The position numbers and the translations under genes are program-made. Positions 39,153 to 51,064 of a stretch of DNA of 64,000 nucleotides are shown one piece after another; the first letter of the stretch is position 1, and every line of letters starts with the position of its first letter. Source of the stretch: Epiperipatus broadwayi (lineage: Eukaryota > Onychophora > Udeonychophora > Euonychophora > Peripatidae); assembly GCA_028023455.1 (NCBI GenBank), contig JAQFVV010012512.1, positions 3,133,935-3,197,934 of the forward strand. The letters run 5' to 3'. The notes under the pieces are model-generated. The model had not been told where the DNA came from. It worked only from the letters and a program-made list of their open reading frames with translations, and did not search any database.

Positions 39153-39168
39153 CCCAGACTGCTCCCCA
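39153..39168 (-). other. Candidate tRNA primer-binding site of the gag-only element
   Basis: The minus strand reads TGGGGAGCAGTCTGGG, three bases after the LTR end ...CTGTTACA. The TGG start and position fit a site complementary to a tRNA 3' CCA end. Confidence 0.5.
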
Positions 39169-39171
39169 AAA

Positions 39172-40996
39172 TGTAACAGAATATTACTAACAAGCAAGCA
39201 AGCAAGCTAGGCTAACACTCTTACTCTCTTTTCATCCATTACCACAAGCAGAAGAATATATAAATATAAACTAATTTACATCTATACCCGATCGAACCTG
39301 CAACAATATGAATATTGCTCTAAAGTTATCTTTCTCGATGTGACGTCTCTCAACTGCTAAAATTATTACAAATTTACAGTGCTTGGATGAATTTATAAAT
39401 TTTACAGGAAATTATCAATACTATACAATAACTAACACATGTACCATATTACTAGAAATAAATTCTAATTGATTCTGAAATAAACCCTACAGGCATATTA
39501 TTCTGATTCATTTGGTGAGAAAAGAGAGGTGAGACATAAAGAGCCATCCATTATTAAAACATTATTTAATATCTAAAAAAATACAAATAAGACACAATAT
39601 TAAGATATAAAAAATTATTAAAGATTTTAAATAAGATAAATTATATATAGTTCTATAACACTCATAATAATAATAGTAATCATCTTCAATATATGACATA
39701 ATTATAAAAAGCAAAATATCACTTTCCATTTCAATGTCTTACTGGTAAAATCTAATATATAGTTCACTTTACTAATAATTAATTAAGTGATTAGATTTAA
39801 GTTCATCTGGCCATGTTACTGAAAGTTTCTACATGCAGGATGTATATATTTTAAAAGTTTGATTTACCTAGGTTTTTTTGCAGTTAGAGTATACTTAGCT
39901 GACCATCATGTGGGTTATCCCACTTCTTTAAGAGAGATGACTATTCTTGGAATCCAGCTCTGATTTCTTCCATTCAGTTTATTTTCTCCGTATTTTTTAT
40001 GACATTCAGGTAGTGGTATAGCAGTGACAAGAATGGTGAGCCATCAGGCAGACCCAATATCTGCTGTTAATTCATGGATTGTGGCTGACCATGCAAGCAA
40101 CAGATATGGATCAAACTAGAATTCATCTGTGACCACTAGCCATACATCCCCGAAGCTTCACAATTATAGTAGAGCTTGTTCAAGGTTGCTTGACCCAAAA
40201 TTATGGCACTCTTCAAAAAAATAATAATAAAGTTTTAGACAAGAAGTATAATCAAAGTTTTTGCTCTCCCTCCTTCTCTCTTTACTTCATCTCGATCTCT
40301 CCTTTTTATAGCTTTTTCCTTCATTGTGCACTGGAAAGTCATTATGTCCACTTCACACCTTTATTTCTATTTCATTTCACAAATCTATATTTTTTTTCTT
40401 TAATTTCATAATATCAGTTTTGATTGATTTTTCTTTTTTTTTTCAGTAAAATCATTTTTATTTACATACAATATCTTTTCTCTTTCTTTAAACAATTAAA
40501 TATATTTCACTCATTCGAATGTGTAGTTTTACAGAAAAGATTCTTATCTTTACATAAACCTATTTCTACTTATATACTTCAATGGAATTTTATAAATATT
40601 AGTTCTTAAATTATCTGACTTCTTTTTCTTTTAAATTTTCTTTTAAGTCTTGATCATAAAATTAAATGATACAGGTTTAACACTCTCTTAACTTTATTTT
40701 TTTTTTTCAAAATGCTGAATTTGAAGAGCAAAAGATATGAATCTCTTTTCACCCTCTTCCCTCTCTTTCATTTAACTACTGTAATAATTTCCTTTGTAAT
40801 TAATTCTAATCAATCAATTCAAACAACATCGATTAACGCATTCTAAATCTTGTAATAGATTGTTTTCTTTCAAGTTTATTCTAAAATTTCTGTTGAGTTT
40901 TAAATACTATTTCGTATTTTAAAAAAACATATTTAATATTACCTGACATATTAAATATTTACATGTGTGATCACAGTGTGTGTTATCATCACTATA
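39172..40996 (-). mobile_element. 5' LTR of the gag-only element
   Basis: It is the partner of 32021-33547 in the same orientation, with high similarity across about 1.5 kb. The plus-strand start is TGTAACAGAATATTAC next to the primer-binding site. The outer end is degraded to ATCATCAC and followed by TATATATA where the partner has ATCATCACATTACA. The whole element (32021-40996) is flanked by TA tracts on both sides. Confidence 0.75.
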
Positions 40997-41009
40997 TATA
41001 TATGTATAT

Positions 41010-41787
41010 AATTATAATTGAAATAATAAATTTAACGGTTTACAAACTATTATAAACAATCCTTAAATCAGCAGAAGTACTTTCAGTTAATTCTTAAACC
41101 TGCCTCAACTGCCAATAAATTCAAAAAACAAAATGGAAGCAAATGTCATCAATTCAAGTCTCTCGAATCTTGTATTTTAATGTTAGCAGCTTGTCTATTT
41201 ATTAACTAAAACTTGCCTCTTTAATTTTTCTTTTATTATGGTCTCTTTCTTCATGAAGAATTTTTACATTTTCAAAATCAAATTTAAATTTATATTTACA
41301 TGTTTTTTCATGATCAAAGAAAACTGAAGGAGACATGAAATCACTATTATTTTTCTTTTATTATGGTTTCTCTTCTTCATGAAAAAACATGTAAATATAA
41401 ATTTAAATTTGATTTTGAAAATGTGAAAATTCTTCATGAAGAGAGAAAATGGTATGTCTCCTTCAGTTTTCTTTGATCATGAAAAGACATGTAAATATAA
41501 ATTTAAATTTGATTTTGAAAATGTGAAAATTCTTCATGAAGAGAAAAACCATAATAAAAGAAAAATTAAAGAGGCAATTTTTATGAATAAAAATAAAATG
41601 CAGCTGATAACATTAAAATACAAGATTCATGGGACTTGAATTGATGATGTTTGCTTCCGCTTTGTTTGTTTTTTTAATTTAATGGCAGTTGAGGCAGGTT
41701 TAAGAAATTAACTGAAAGTACTTTTACTATTTAAGGATTGTTTATAATAGTTTCTAAACCGTTAAATTTATTATTTCAATTATAATT
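41010..41787. mobile_element. PLE-derived long inverted repeat
   Basis: Left arm 41010-41336 and right arm 41452-41787 are inverted copies (outer edge ATTATAATTGAAATAATAAA, inner edge CTTCAGTTTTCTTTGATCAT). The 115-bp centre contains further partial copies in both orientations. The right arm encodes a Penelope-like C-terminus (see 41436-41639). Head-to-head truncated copies of the 3' region are a known PLE arrangement. Confidence 0.65.
41436..41639 (+). pseudogene. Penelope-like C-terminal endonuclease tail
   Basis: This 67-codon frame lies mostly in the right arm of the inverted repeat. It reads FDFENVKILHEE followed by NHNKRKIKEAIF, matching the F..V.IL......KR.IKEA.. region that ends GIY-YIG-bearing Penelope-like proteins. 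The segment after it (about 41580-41640) appears frameshifted. The reverse-transcriptase domain and the N-terminal part of the endonuclease are missing. The assignment rests on motif spacing, and the fragment is too short for certainty. Confidence 0.5.
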
Positions 41788-41837
41788 ACAATTTTGTTTT
41801 AATTAATGGACATTTTATTTAAATTATATATATATAG

Positions 41838-42037
41838 GATATCCGATGAATTCAGGAAACAATTATGCCCAAGCAGCAGTAAAAATACTACCATGTTCAT
41901 CATACAATTGTATGTATGTACCACAAGTATTTAAAGAATGCAATTCAGGATATATTTGGTCATTTAAGTTTTTAGCATGTGTAACATGTTCAGTAACAGA
42001 AACTTTTGTAAATGATATGTGTGTATCTATTGATTAA
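41838..42037 (+). CDS. Candidate 3'-terminal exon of a small Cys-rich protein
   Basis: I do not recognise a family. A TATATATATAG acceptor-like sequence precedes an open frame. It enters in phase with two leading bases and continues for 66 codons to TAA (42035-42037), and AATAAA signals overlap and follow the stop at once. The frame contains six cysteines spaced C-x4-C-x9-C-x12-C-x2-C-x10-C, with ECNSGYIWSF and FVNDMC. That looks like an extracellular disulfide-rich module. Third codon positions are almost all A/T. It begins 50 bp after the PLE inverted repeat. An ATG lies at 41846, so a tiny single-exon gene is the alternative; no signal peptide is visible. No upstream exon was found. Confidence 0.35.
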
Positions 42038-43950
42038 ATAAAATAAATGAAAAGTTTTTATTAAACTATGATTTCAAATTCTTGGTAATATTTTACAAAT
42101 TAAAAGCATATAATTCAAATATCATGTTTAATGCTGTTTCCAATTTATATAAAATCTAAAAGCAATACTAAAATTGTTATTCTACTAGAACAAACTATTT
42201 ATCATATTATATTTTATTCCATTCTAGAAACATACTGATGGACCCAAGACACAATAAATGGTATAATGTATCTTAGTTGTGTAATTATAGACACAAATAT
42301 TAAAGTTTTATGTATCAATTTTTAGCTGAGAAAAATATGTTTTATTAATAAATTGAAAATGATATGCTTCACTTTTAAGAATTTGATGTGAATGTCAGAT
42401 TTTTTGATTAATTTTATTCAATAATTGTATTTAAGTTAAAATATTTATTGTGCTTTGTATGTTTGTTGGTAAATTTTTGGATTACTTTCATTATTTATGT
42501 TAAAATAAAATTTTAAAATTGAGGTTTAATAGATTTAAGTTCAATAGAATTGATTCAAGGTTGGTATACAAGTAAAAAGGCCATTCTAATCCATATATAG
42601 GGTACTAATATTTTAGATAGGTGATCTAGTTTCTTAGATATAAAAAAGATAAGAAAATATTGAATGTATTAATATCAAATTTAAAGTTTTTTTATTTGAG
42701 CTTTAATATGTTTTAAGTAAGACTCATGAAAGGGTAGTATAGAAAATGCTTTTTGCTCTTAGTATAAAGTTATAAGAATATTTTAAAATCGAAATTTAGT
42801 AGCTTTAAGTTAAATATAATTTTTTGAAATTTTGTATATTTTTTTTAAAAATCTCTACCAAAGCAATAGATTATAATAAAATTTTAGATACATGATTTAG
42901 TTTCTTCAATATAGAAGATAGGAGGAGGAGTTGAATTATCCAATTTAAGAATTGTTCTTAGAAATTTAATGTTTTTTTTTTATTTATGTTAAAAACATAA
43001 ATTAATTTAAAATATAGTTTTGTTAAGCATTTTTTAAAATAAAAATTGTCAATCGCAAGCAAAACTATCAAACACTTTTCAGTTTAAAAATATTTATTTC
43101 TAATCACTTATATACATATATTTTATGTACACATACTAAACATGACATGTACATGATGTTATATCTTTTATTTTATAGAAGAAGTATGTAGCAATATATA
43201 TATATATAGTAACATTTTTTATGTTTTGATAAATCTGGTAGACCTTCTTTTATTCACTGTAAATTTAGTGAAAGTTAATCAAGCTATGAATACAGAAAAT
43301 ATAAATATTTTTTTCATATTTCTATAAAACATAGCTATATTTCCTGATTAACTGGCCTACCAATTATTTCAACTTACACTAATGGTGGAATGAGCTTTTT
43401 ATTTATTTTAATAAGGACACCAGGATTCATACAAGAATCGACTGAAATCCATCACATCACTCATCGTAAATCAAAAAGAAAATGGTTTTAAAAGAAAACT
43501 GTGTCATATTTTACCATAGCTAAGGTTATTTTCTAGATATTATTATTTCTGGAACTTAGTCAATAAATATTGGCAAAGGTAAATTCTACTTTCAAATCTT
43601 AATAAACTAATATTAATAAATTTAATAATAATCATCAATAACGTACAAGGAAAAAGTTGAAAGTAGAAAGAAATATTTTATTCTAACAAATTAAAATGTT
43701 TAAAGATAAATTATTAATAAGTTAGGAAGAATGCACACACACTAATCCAGACATGAATCAATTAATTAAAAAAAACAGTTAAACAATTAAAGTTCTTAGG
43801 TAAACAAATTTCTTTTAGAAAGTTTTTTAAAATGAAAGTCTCTTGAATGATAAAATTTATGTCTCTATCGAGATTATTTTAAGCTTATTTTTAAAAATTG
43901 TTTGCAAACTTTCATTTTGTCATAATCAGGAATAGTTAATCTTAACTTAC
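42038..43950. other. AT-rich sequence without a recognised feature
   Basis: No gene, RNA or ordered repeat could be supported. A short TATATATATA run lies near 43197 and is followed by AGTAACATTTTTT, which is not convincing as an LTR edge. Confidence 0.5.
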
Positions 43951-44112
43951 CGGTAAGCTTAGTGAGTTCATGAAGATTGTAGATTACTATGCAAAGTTTT
44001 TGTGGGAGAATGAGCTCAGCCAGCAGACTAAAATCAGGTAGGGGTATCAAAGGTAAACACATTGGAGAGTGCACATCTTTCATCTTCTTTTGTCTGGTGT
44101 TATGTGTAACCT
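43951..44112 (-). CDS. Candidate internal exon (phase 1-1), unknown protein
   Basis: On the minus strand CTGTTTTTAG is followed by 162 nt with no stop in one frame, and then by a consensus donor ACCG|GTAAGT. Two leading and one trailing base make it a symmetric phase 1-1 exon. It encodes about 53 residues including MCLPLIPLPDFSLLAELILP and NLHELTKLT. No domain is recognised. Codon use is more mixed than in the flanks. Against it, TTACCGGTAA is itself a palindrome that offers donors on both strands, and no neighbouring exon is evident. Confidence 0.35.
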
Positions 44113-45572
44113 CTAAAAACAGTTTGCTATAAACTGTCTTTTTCAGAGAATAGAAAAATGTGCCAAGCTATTCTCACCACTGGAGTGAACTGTTGTAACA
44201 TGCGTGAGTAGAGAAATGTTTGTTTGCCAATGCTTTCTTTTTACCTGAAATCATAATAATGTCATGAGGGAACCCCATCATCTATCTGAATCTTATCACC
44301 CTGGACCACCTACCAACTATAATAAGAACATACAACAGATACCACTAAGAACAAAAACCATGCATTGTAATCCTTGAAGTACTATAAAAAAATAATTAAA
44401 ACTTACTGGTAAGAAACTTTCAGGTACTATAAATCATTATGTTCATGAACTATACATACTATCAAGTGCTGTGCTGAATGAGATTACTGAAGATCTGAAT
44501 TTTAAGAACATTAACTTTTAAATAATCACTTAACTTTGATCTTATATTTTATTCACGTATTAGAATAAGAAATATTTATTATATCTTATAAATGAATAAC
44601 TCATATGAATATAATTTATTTTGTTGTCTATTTAGATTTATTATTAGCATATTATTAATTAAATTCTAATTATTATTATTTTGTCAAATAAATTGCCAAT
44701 GCCATATCTAAAAATATAATCCTCCAGAGTGCAGCAAATTCTCATTTAATAGTGACTAATAAAGATAGGTGGGAGAGTCGATGGATTCATGTAAAGAATC
44801 TTGTCACCAGATAAACAAATTAAAAACTGTTTTTTCTCCAACTATTAGCAAAATGTTGTTATGTTTAGCAGGGTTGTGTGATCAGAAAAAATTAATTACT
44901 TTAGCAAAAATGCCTGACATATTCTAATAAATGAATTATTAGAGCAAATTTAATTTGGTCATCAAATAGGGTAATTTAAAGCATATAAACCTGAATATAC
45001 TGATAAATGGTACAATACCAATACAGTTATAAGGGCTTGAAAACCAGAAGCTGAGAAAAAATAGCTAGTTGGGATAGATTATTAAGACATATAAAAGCTG
45101 TTTAATTAAAAAAATCATAATGCAGGATCATATAGAAATAAAAAAAAAACAGAAGTTGCATATGTAGTTGGAGGTTAAAAGTGTAGGCAAACAAATGGGA
45201 AATAAAGTAGCTTGAAGAAAAAGTGACAATGGAAAGAAGAAATAATAGAAAATAATAAAACCGTATTGACCTTGGATATGAATTAATGAAAACAAGATTC
45301 GATTACAAAAAGCTAAGTTTAATTGATTTGGGAAGAGGCAGCTGATAGTAAGGTAAGTATCAGTGGTGATTGGGGAGGTGCATACATAAGTGGGTAAAAT
45401 CTTAGCTTGAAACTTCAGATACTTAATTTAGTATAATGGGACCATTCTTAAATGGCCATCCCAGCAACAAAAGGAGGTATATTGAGTTGTCATGAGCATA
45501 TGTCTCAAAGTAGATGAGCAATGCTCCATTGCCATTAGACTTGGGCTCCTTACCATTACACATATGAATATT
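44113..45572. other. AT-rich sequence without a recognised feature
   Basis: No supported gene. Open frames near 45420-45635 overlap the palindrome at 45573 and are not credible. Confidence 0.5.
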
Positions 45573-45616
45573 AAACAGGCAAAACTCACTATACGTATAG
45601 TGAGTTTTGCCTGTTT
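45573..45616. repeat. 44-bp perfect palindrome
   Basis: AAACAGGCAAAACTCACTAT is followed by its complete inverse with no spacer (centre at 45594/45595). Every base pairs across 22 positions, and pairing stops abruptly outside. It could be a cruciform, a small hairpin RNA or an assembly or replication artefact. Confidence 0.85.
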
Positions 45617-47036
45617 TAACAACAGTTATATACAAGCATAAGGGATGGTGGTCATGTGATGTTTATTGACATATGAATATTGTATGGATTCAGTGAACAT
45701 GGAAATTATTCTTTGTTTCATGTGCTGTATTAAATTCTAAAATATGAGCTTCATATCCACACAATGCATGGGACAATCAGTGGACAGATAGATCAGTGAT
45801 GAAAAAAGGTTAAGTTAAAAGTTAAAGTTAAAAGTTATTAAGGAGTAGCCACCACTGCAAACTCATAAAAAAGGTGCAGCAAGATGTTATGTACAAATGT
45901 ACTTTGAAAAAACACATCCACAATGCATAAAACAAATACAAATATGTATATATTTATAGTTAAATATGAAACAGATAGCTTCTATCTATTTAACTAACAG
46001 AACCCAGTTCTTAAAATAGCATTATAATTATGATAACTAAAAGGGCTAAAACTAAATTATAATCTAGTTTAAAATAAAAAATCTGCATTTTTAATCATAA
46101 ATTAAAGGAAGGAAAATATATTTGATGGGCATTAATAAAGATTAACAAATATACTTTTAATATCTCCAGCTAGCATATATCTCTTCTAATTAACAGATAT
46201 CAAAAAGTCATAAGTTGTAATAACTGACTATGCAAACTATAATGAATTATAATATAAATACAAATCAATGATAATAAGAAGCATGTAGCGATCAGTATTA
46301 TCTAACATAATAGGATTCTGAAACAGTTCTCAAGTATGCTAAGTAGCCTTCTTAAAATATTAAGATGCAGATTTTAATAATTATCTCTCTATTAAAAGTT
46401 TATTAAAATCAAAAGTTTTATTAAAATTAATATTCGCTGTTTCCAAATAATGGCATATTATAAAATATATTGTAATAGTCTGATGGTGACATAGAAAGAA
46501 AAGGTTATATATGATCATAGTCAGACCTAGGATTTTCATGTAGGATGAAGGAGATAGGGCAATGAAATACATGTTCTCTGATTACACCTAACTTCAACAG
46601 ACTAGCCTGAGACTTATCCATCAAATTCAGATGTACTTTGGGTCAGTTCACCCATGTCTCACCACTCTCTTTTGAATCTGTTGCACTCAATATTCAAACT
46701 CAGGAAGAATTTGCATTCATTTCTCTTAACAGGGATGTACTTATGCATACACGTGGTCAGATCACCTCACCCAAGTTACCATTCATAAGTAACCCTTATC
46801 TAAGAATTTCCGTAGTATAGTGATAATATAGTAATGTATGTATGTGCATATATGTAAGTATGGTATTGTCTTTACAGATGAATGCAAAGGTTCATTCAAT
46901 AAATTAGAGAGTCTTTATCCGTTCAGCAAGATTTACATTTATTTATAAAATAAATCATATGTAAACAATAAATAATACTTAATAAATCAGATATTAACAA
47001 TATTTACAAGTGGATATGAACAGATTAGATATATAT
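45617..47036. other. AT-rich sequence without a recognised feature
   Basis: It holds a small GTTAAAGTTAAAAGTTA repeat near 45810-45840 and nothing else that can be named. Confidence 0.5.
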
Positions 47037-49000
47037 TGTAGCCTTTGGTTTTGACCAAAGTTCCATTAAATTTTAAGCTGCATTATTATGACAGTGTTTA
47101 TTAAAAAATTTCCTTTTATGGTAATATATTAGCTTTTATATGGTGCTACATTAAATCACCATAAAAATTCAAATAAATTTATATAAATTAGTACACAATC
47201 CAAACTTCATTCACAAAGTTTTATAAATAGAAATTATTTTATTTAGTGTCAATTAGCAAAGTTTTATTAAATTAGAAATAATCGTAGTTGATAAATTTAT
47301 TTGTTAAAAATATTTTATAAATTATTATTAATAGTTTAGAGATTGAAAAAGAAAGAACGGGGGTTAGAATTTGTAAGGTTAACTTTGTGAGAATGACAAG
47401 TAAACAATCATATTTTTATAACTGAATTATAATGCTACAATTTAAATTTAAGCAAATTATCTAAAAAAAGATCAAGAATCAATCAAAGTATTAAGAAATC
47501 GCTTCTGATAGAATTTTATGAGTGTGTAGAAGTGTATATGTATAAAATTTATTGGAAGTTTTAATTATAGAATTAATTATTAATCAATAAAAATAATGTG
47601 TCATTTCAGGGGAAAGCTCTTTTAAAGAATTATTATTTTGTTTTAATATCTCATTCATAGCGGCCAATTCCCAATCAAAATTCTGTATTTAAAATCAGGT
47701 TGCTATGCAGTATTTACTTTTTATTAAAACGTGTATTTTTATTCTTTCAGAGGGATTTCCACGAGTGGGAATTTTTTTTTTTTAACAAAACCACGTGATA
47801 TTTGTAAAAAAAGTGTGAATAAATAATTGTAAAACAATAATAATCAACCAGTTAAAATTTAGATATAAGTAGTTTGGCAAGTCAATCATTCAGAAATTGA
47901 AGGGGGGGGGGGGATTCAGAAAGTATAAAAGGCCAACCTGTTCTTTAGGAGGAGCTCTCTTCATTATCCGTTGTCAAGAGAAACCTTGTCAGGTTAAATT
48001 ATCAAATTTTTAATACTAAAATTTTAAGTCTTATATTAGTTTTCTGGTTTCATTTTCTGAATGAAAAACTTCGTCAAAAATTTAGTAATATTGTAAGAAA
48101 TGATCAATGAGTAAAGTTTTATATTGCGCATACAACTTGTTTCTCTTGAAGTTGACCAATTTCATGATTTCTTTCCATACAACTATGGGCAATTTTAGCA
48201 ATCGGCAAACAATGAAGCTTAAACTGTAAAGAAAACTTTGCTGGAGGAAAATCGAAGAAACACTGTATTTTATGAATCTGTATTTCAAACTTGTATTTAT
48301 TAAAATGAATGGATCTAATTATTTGTATTATCAAAAATTCTGAAAGAAGATGATTTTTGCTTTTATTAAAAATAAGTGTGAAACTGAATGTTAAATCCCA
48401 TTTGAAATACTTTTGGTATCGTTGTGAATTAAAGTAACCATTTGTCAATGAAAATAAATGACTAATCAAGGAAAAGAAATATAATTAGTAACTAACTAAA
48501 GATGATATCAGCCTATAACAAAATTAAAGGAATACTTTCAGAATTTATAAAGAAATACATGAATAAATAGACTTCTTTTAGTGAAGCTACATTAAACCAA
48601 CGTATACATCTCAACAGAAAGCTGGTTATCTTTCACTATGAAATGTAATTTAATGCAAAGAACCCGAAAATGAATAAAGAATTTAATATGAAATGGAAAT
48701 TTATTGCATTCAATCATAAGGATTACCAATATCTAAAGTGATTTCATAAAAACTAGGCCCTTGGATTAATATTTTACACATTTAAAAAGTAAAATATATT
48801 ATGTGCTAAAACTTAGAACTCAAAAAAGAAACCTTGAGGATTAATTCACTAAATGTATTAAAGTTTTCCAGTAAAGATTTACTTTAGCAACCACATCATA
48901 AAAATCATGTTCGCCTTCTAGTTTTCAAAATTGGAAGTAAATTATTATTCCAAATCTTACATATATGCTACTATATTACAATTACATTAAAATTTATTAA
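47037..49000 (+). mobile_element. Solo-LTR-like element with a TATA promoter
   Basis: It starts TGTAGCC directly after TATATAT, and the next bases CTTTGGTTTTGACCAAAG form a hairpin. A G12 run (47902-47913) is followed by TATAAAAGG at 47924-47932 and a GC-richer stretch that looks like a transcript start. The layout fits a U3-R-U5 unit in plus orientation. The right end was not found, and 49000 is only a working limit. No coding sequence was seen. Confidence 0.4.
47902..47932 (+). promoter_or_regulatory. TATA-box promoter behind a G tract
   Basis: A run of 12 G and then AGTATAAAAGGCC. This is the best-formed TATA box in the window; the downstream AGGAGGAGCTCTCTTCATTA is a plausible start region. 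Confidence 0.45.
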
Positions 49001-49264
49001 AATGTAAAAGATAATAAAAAAAATATTTACCATTTTAAAGAAGTTGAAATAATTACACTATATTAATTAAAATAATTAGTTTAAATTATCTGAAACTTAA
49101 GAGTTTAAACTATCTATATTTATAACTTAAGAATTTAAACTATCTAGATTTATAGCACTTATTACAAAAAAACCACCCTCTGGGTTCAAAATTCGAATTA
49201 CACATACGTGTACAGTTTTATAGTTACACGAAACATATTATTTCCACTGAAAATACCACAGGGG

Positions 49265-49671
49265 GACTGTATGAAGAGGTCATTGGGTCTTTGGTGGTAT
49301 AGAAAGAGTGTCAAGGAAGTGCTTCTTGACAGAAGTTATGGATAGAATGGCTGTCACACTGGAGGCCCTAATCCAGCGGTACATTTTACCAGGTACTCAC
49401 ATAATTTCAGATGGCTGGGCTGCATACAATAACATCAGCAGATTCAACAATGGAATATATATGCATTTGGTTGTCATCTATCTGGCAACTTTATGAATCC
49501 TGAAGACCAAGACATACATACCCAGAATACTGAAAATATGTGGATGAGAGTCAAGCGTAAGCTGAAATTCCAATCTGGTATCAGCAGAGCTTTATTTTCA
49601 TCGTACCTCCAAGAATTTGCTTTCCGGAGTAGACATGGCACTACCATCTTGCCTTTTTCTCCAACTTCCTA
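49265..49671 (+). pseudogene. Merlin (IS1595/ISXO2-like) transposase remnant
   Basis: This is the C-terminal half of a DDE transposase of the Merlin DNA-transposon superfamily. In order: WVFGGIER-type segment (about 49290), then LTEVMDRMAVTLEALIQRYI, then PGTHIISDGWAAYNNI containing the second catalytic Asp (about 49410). After a frameshift near 49465 comes HTQNTENMWMRVK, where the final catalytic residue of the HTQxxE motif sits (about 49530). The C-terminal stretch ending SRHGTTILPFSPTS reaches a stop at 49669-49671. The N-terminal half with the first Asp is missing and no terminal inverted repeats were found, so it is a dead 5'-truncated copy. Confidence 0.75.
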
Positions 49672-49739
49672 GTATGCATAAGACAAAATTATGCTTAAAG
49701 TAAATGATTTTTTTTATTAACTTTTACATTTTAATAAAT

Positions 49740-50344
49740 ATTTACTGTAATTGTAATATAGGAGCATATACATAAGATTTAGAATATTTTAGTTCTAATT
49801 TTAAAAACTAGATGGCAAATACGATGTGGTCACTAAAGTAAATCTTTACCAGTTTTCCAATGGATGATGTAATTCATGTTTGCACACAGAACAAAATAAA
49901 ATAAAACACAAAACTAAATGAGATTTGCAGTGGCAACAATGTAAGAAAGATCCGAGGATGGTGTAGGAGGACTGTTTAAGTATAAGTTTATTACTTGTTG
50001 TTATTATTTTTCTAATATTAAATTTAGGTTGATTAGCAAAAGAATAATCATATGTCTAAGTTTGAATTTAACCTATATTAAAGTTTTATTTGTTGAGTTA
50101 GTCTAAAATTTTAAAATATACCTTATTCAAATATTGAATTGATGCTTTACCCTTAATTAAAAGAGTGAGAGATATAAATAAGAATGTTTATTATACAAAG
50201 TGTTTTTAAAAGATCAGGTATTATTATTAAATATTTATGCATATAGATATGATGTTTTAAGAGGGAATGCATGTTGTGAAATAATGCAATTACGATGTTC
50301 TAAAAGTTCAAAAAGATGATTTTGCAAATGATACACATTTCTTA

Positions 50345-50410
<66 letters not shown>

Positions 50411-51064
50411 CATAAAAGTTAAATTAAGTTAAACATAAGCTGATATATGCTTAGAAAATTGTGGGCTCGTGTGTCAGTGCAATATTTCGGGGAGGTAGTT
50501 TAAGTGTAAATTTTTTTTATATGTGTACAAACTAATGTGAGACTCTTGTATATGTGGTTGGTTAAAGAATCACCACCTAGCTAGTGAAATCGTAGCTTAA
50601 CTTGCTCACTAAGATATTTAATAAAAAAAATTTATGAAGTATTTAGATATAGTAGATGAGTTTCCCACTTGTTATTTCTACACCATAAGATGATTTCTTT
50701 ATTGATGGCCAGAATGGTTTAGGCATACCCATGTATCCCTGTATGACATGATAAATCATAGTATACCTTAGCCTTAATGAAAAGGTATTTTCTCTTATTT
50801 GGGTCTTTGCCAACCCTCATGTTAATGCTGACTTCATTTCCTTATGGTATATATATATTATTTAAAAGACAGAAAAGCATAGGTTATGAATGTTGTTTTC
50901 AGGATCATAAAACTAATTTGATGTTTCTTGGTGAGTGTGGGTTAAATGTGCGATTTATTGTGCTGAGACTTTGCATTATGTAGATGCTTTATTTCACCAA
51001 TAAGAGCCAAGAATAATGATAAAGTTAAATATAGAATTTAAAAATTAAAACACGGAAAATAACT
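49740..51064. other. AT-rich sequence with one microsatellite
   Basis: Apart from the TTA repeat at 50348-50410, nothing can be named. Confidence 0.5.
50348..50410. repeat. (TTA)n microsatellite
   Basis: About 21 uninterrupted TTA/ATT trinucleotide units. Confidence 0.95.

Noticed and set aside
48119-48469. 116-codon minus-strand frame in the LTR-like element
   Set aside because: No motif, antisense to the apparent promoter, and composition typical of chance frames in AT-rich DNA.
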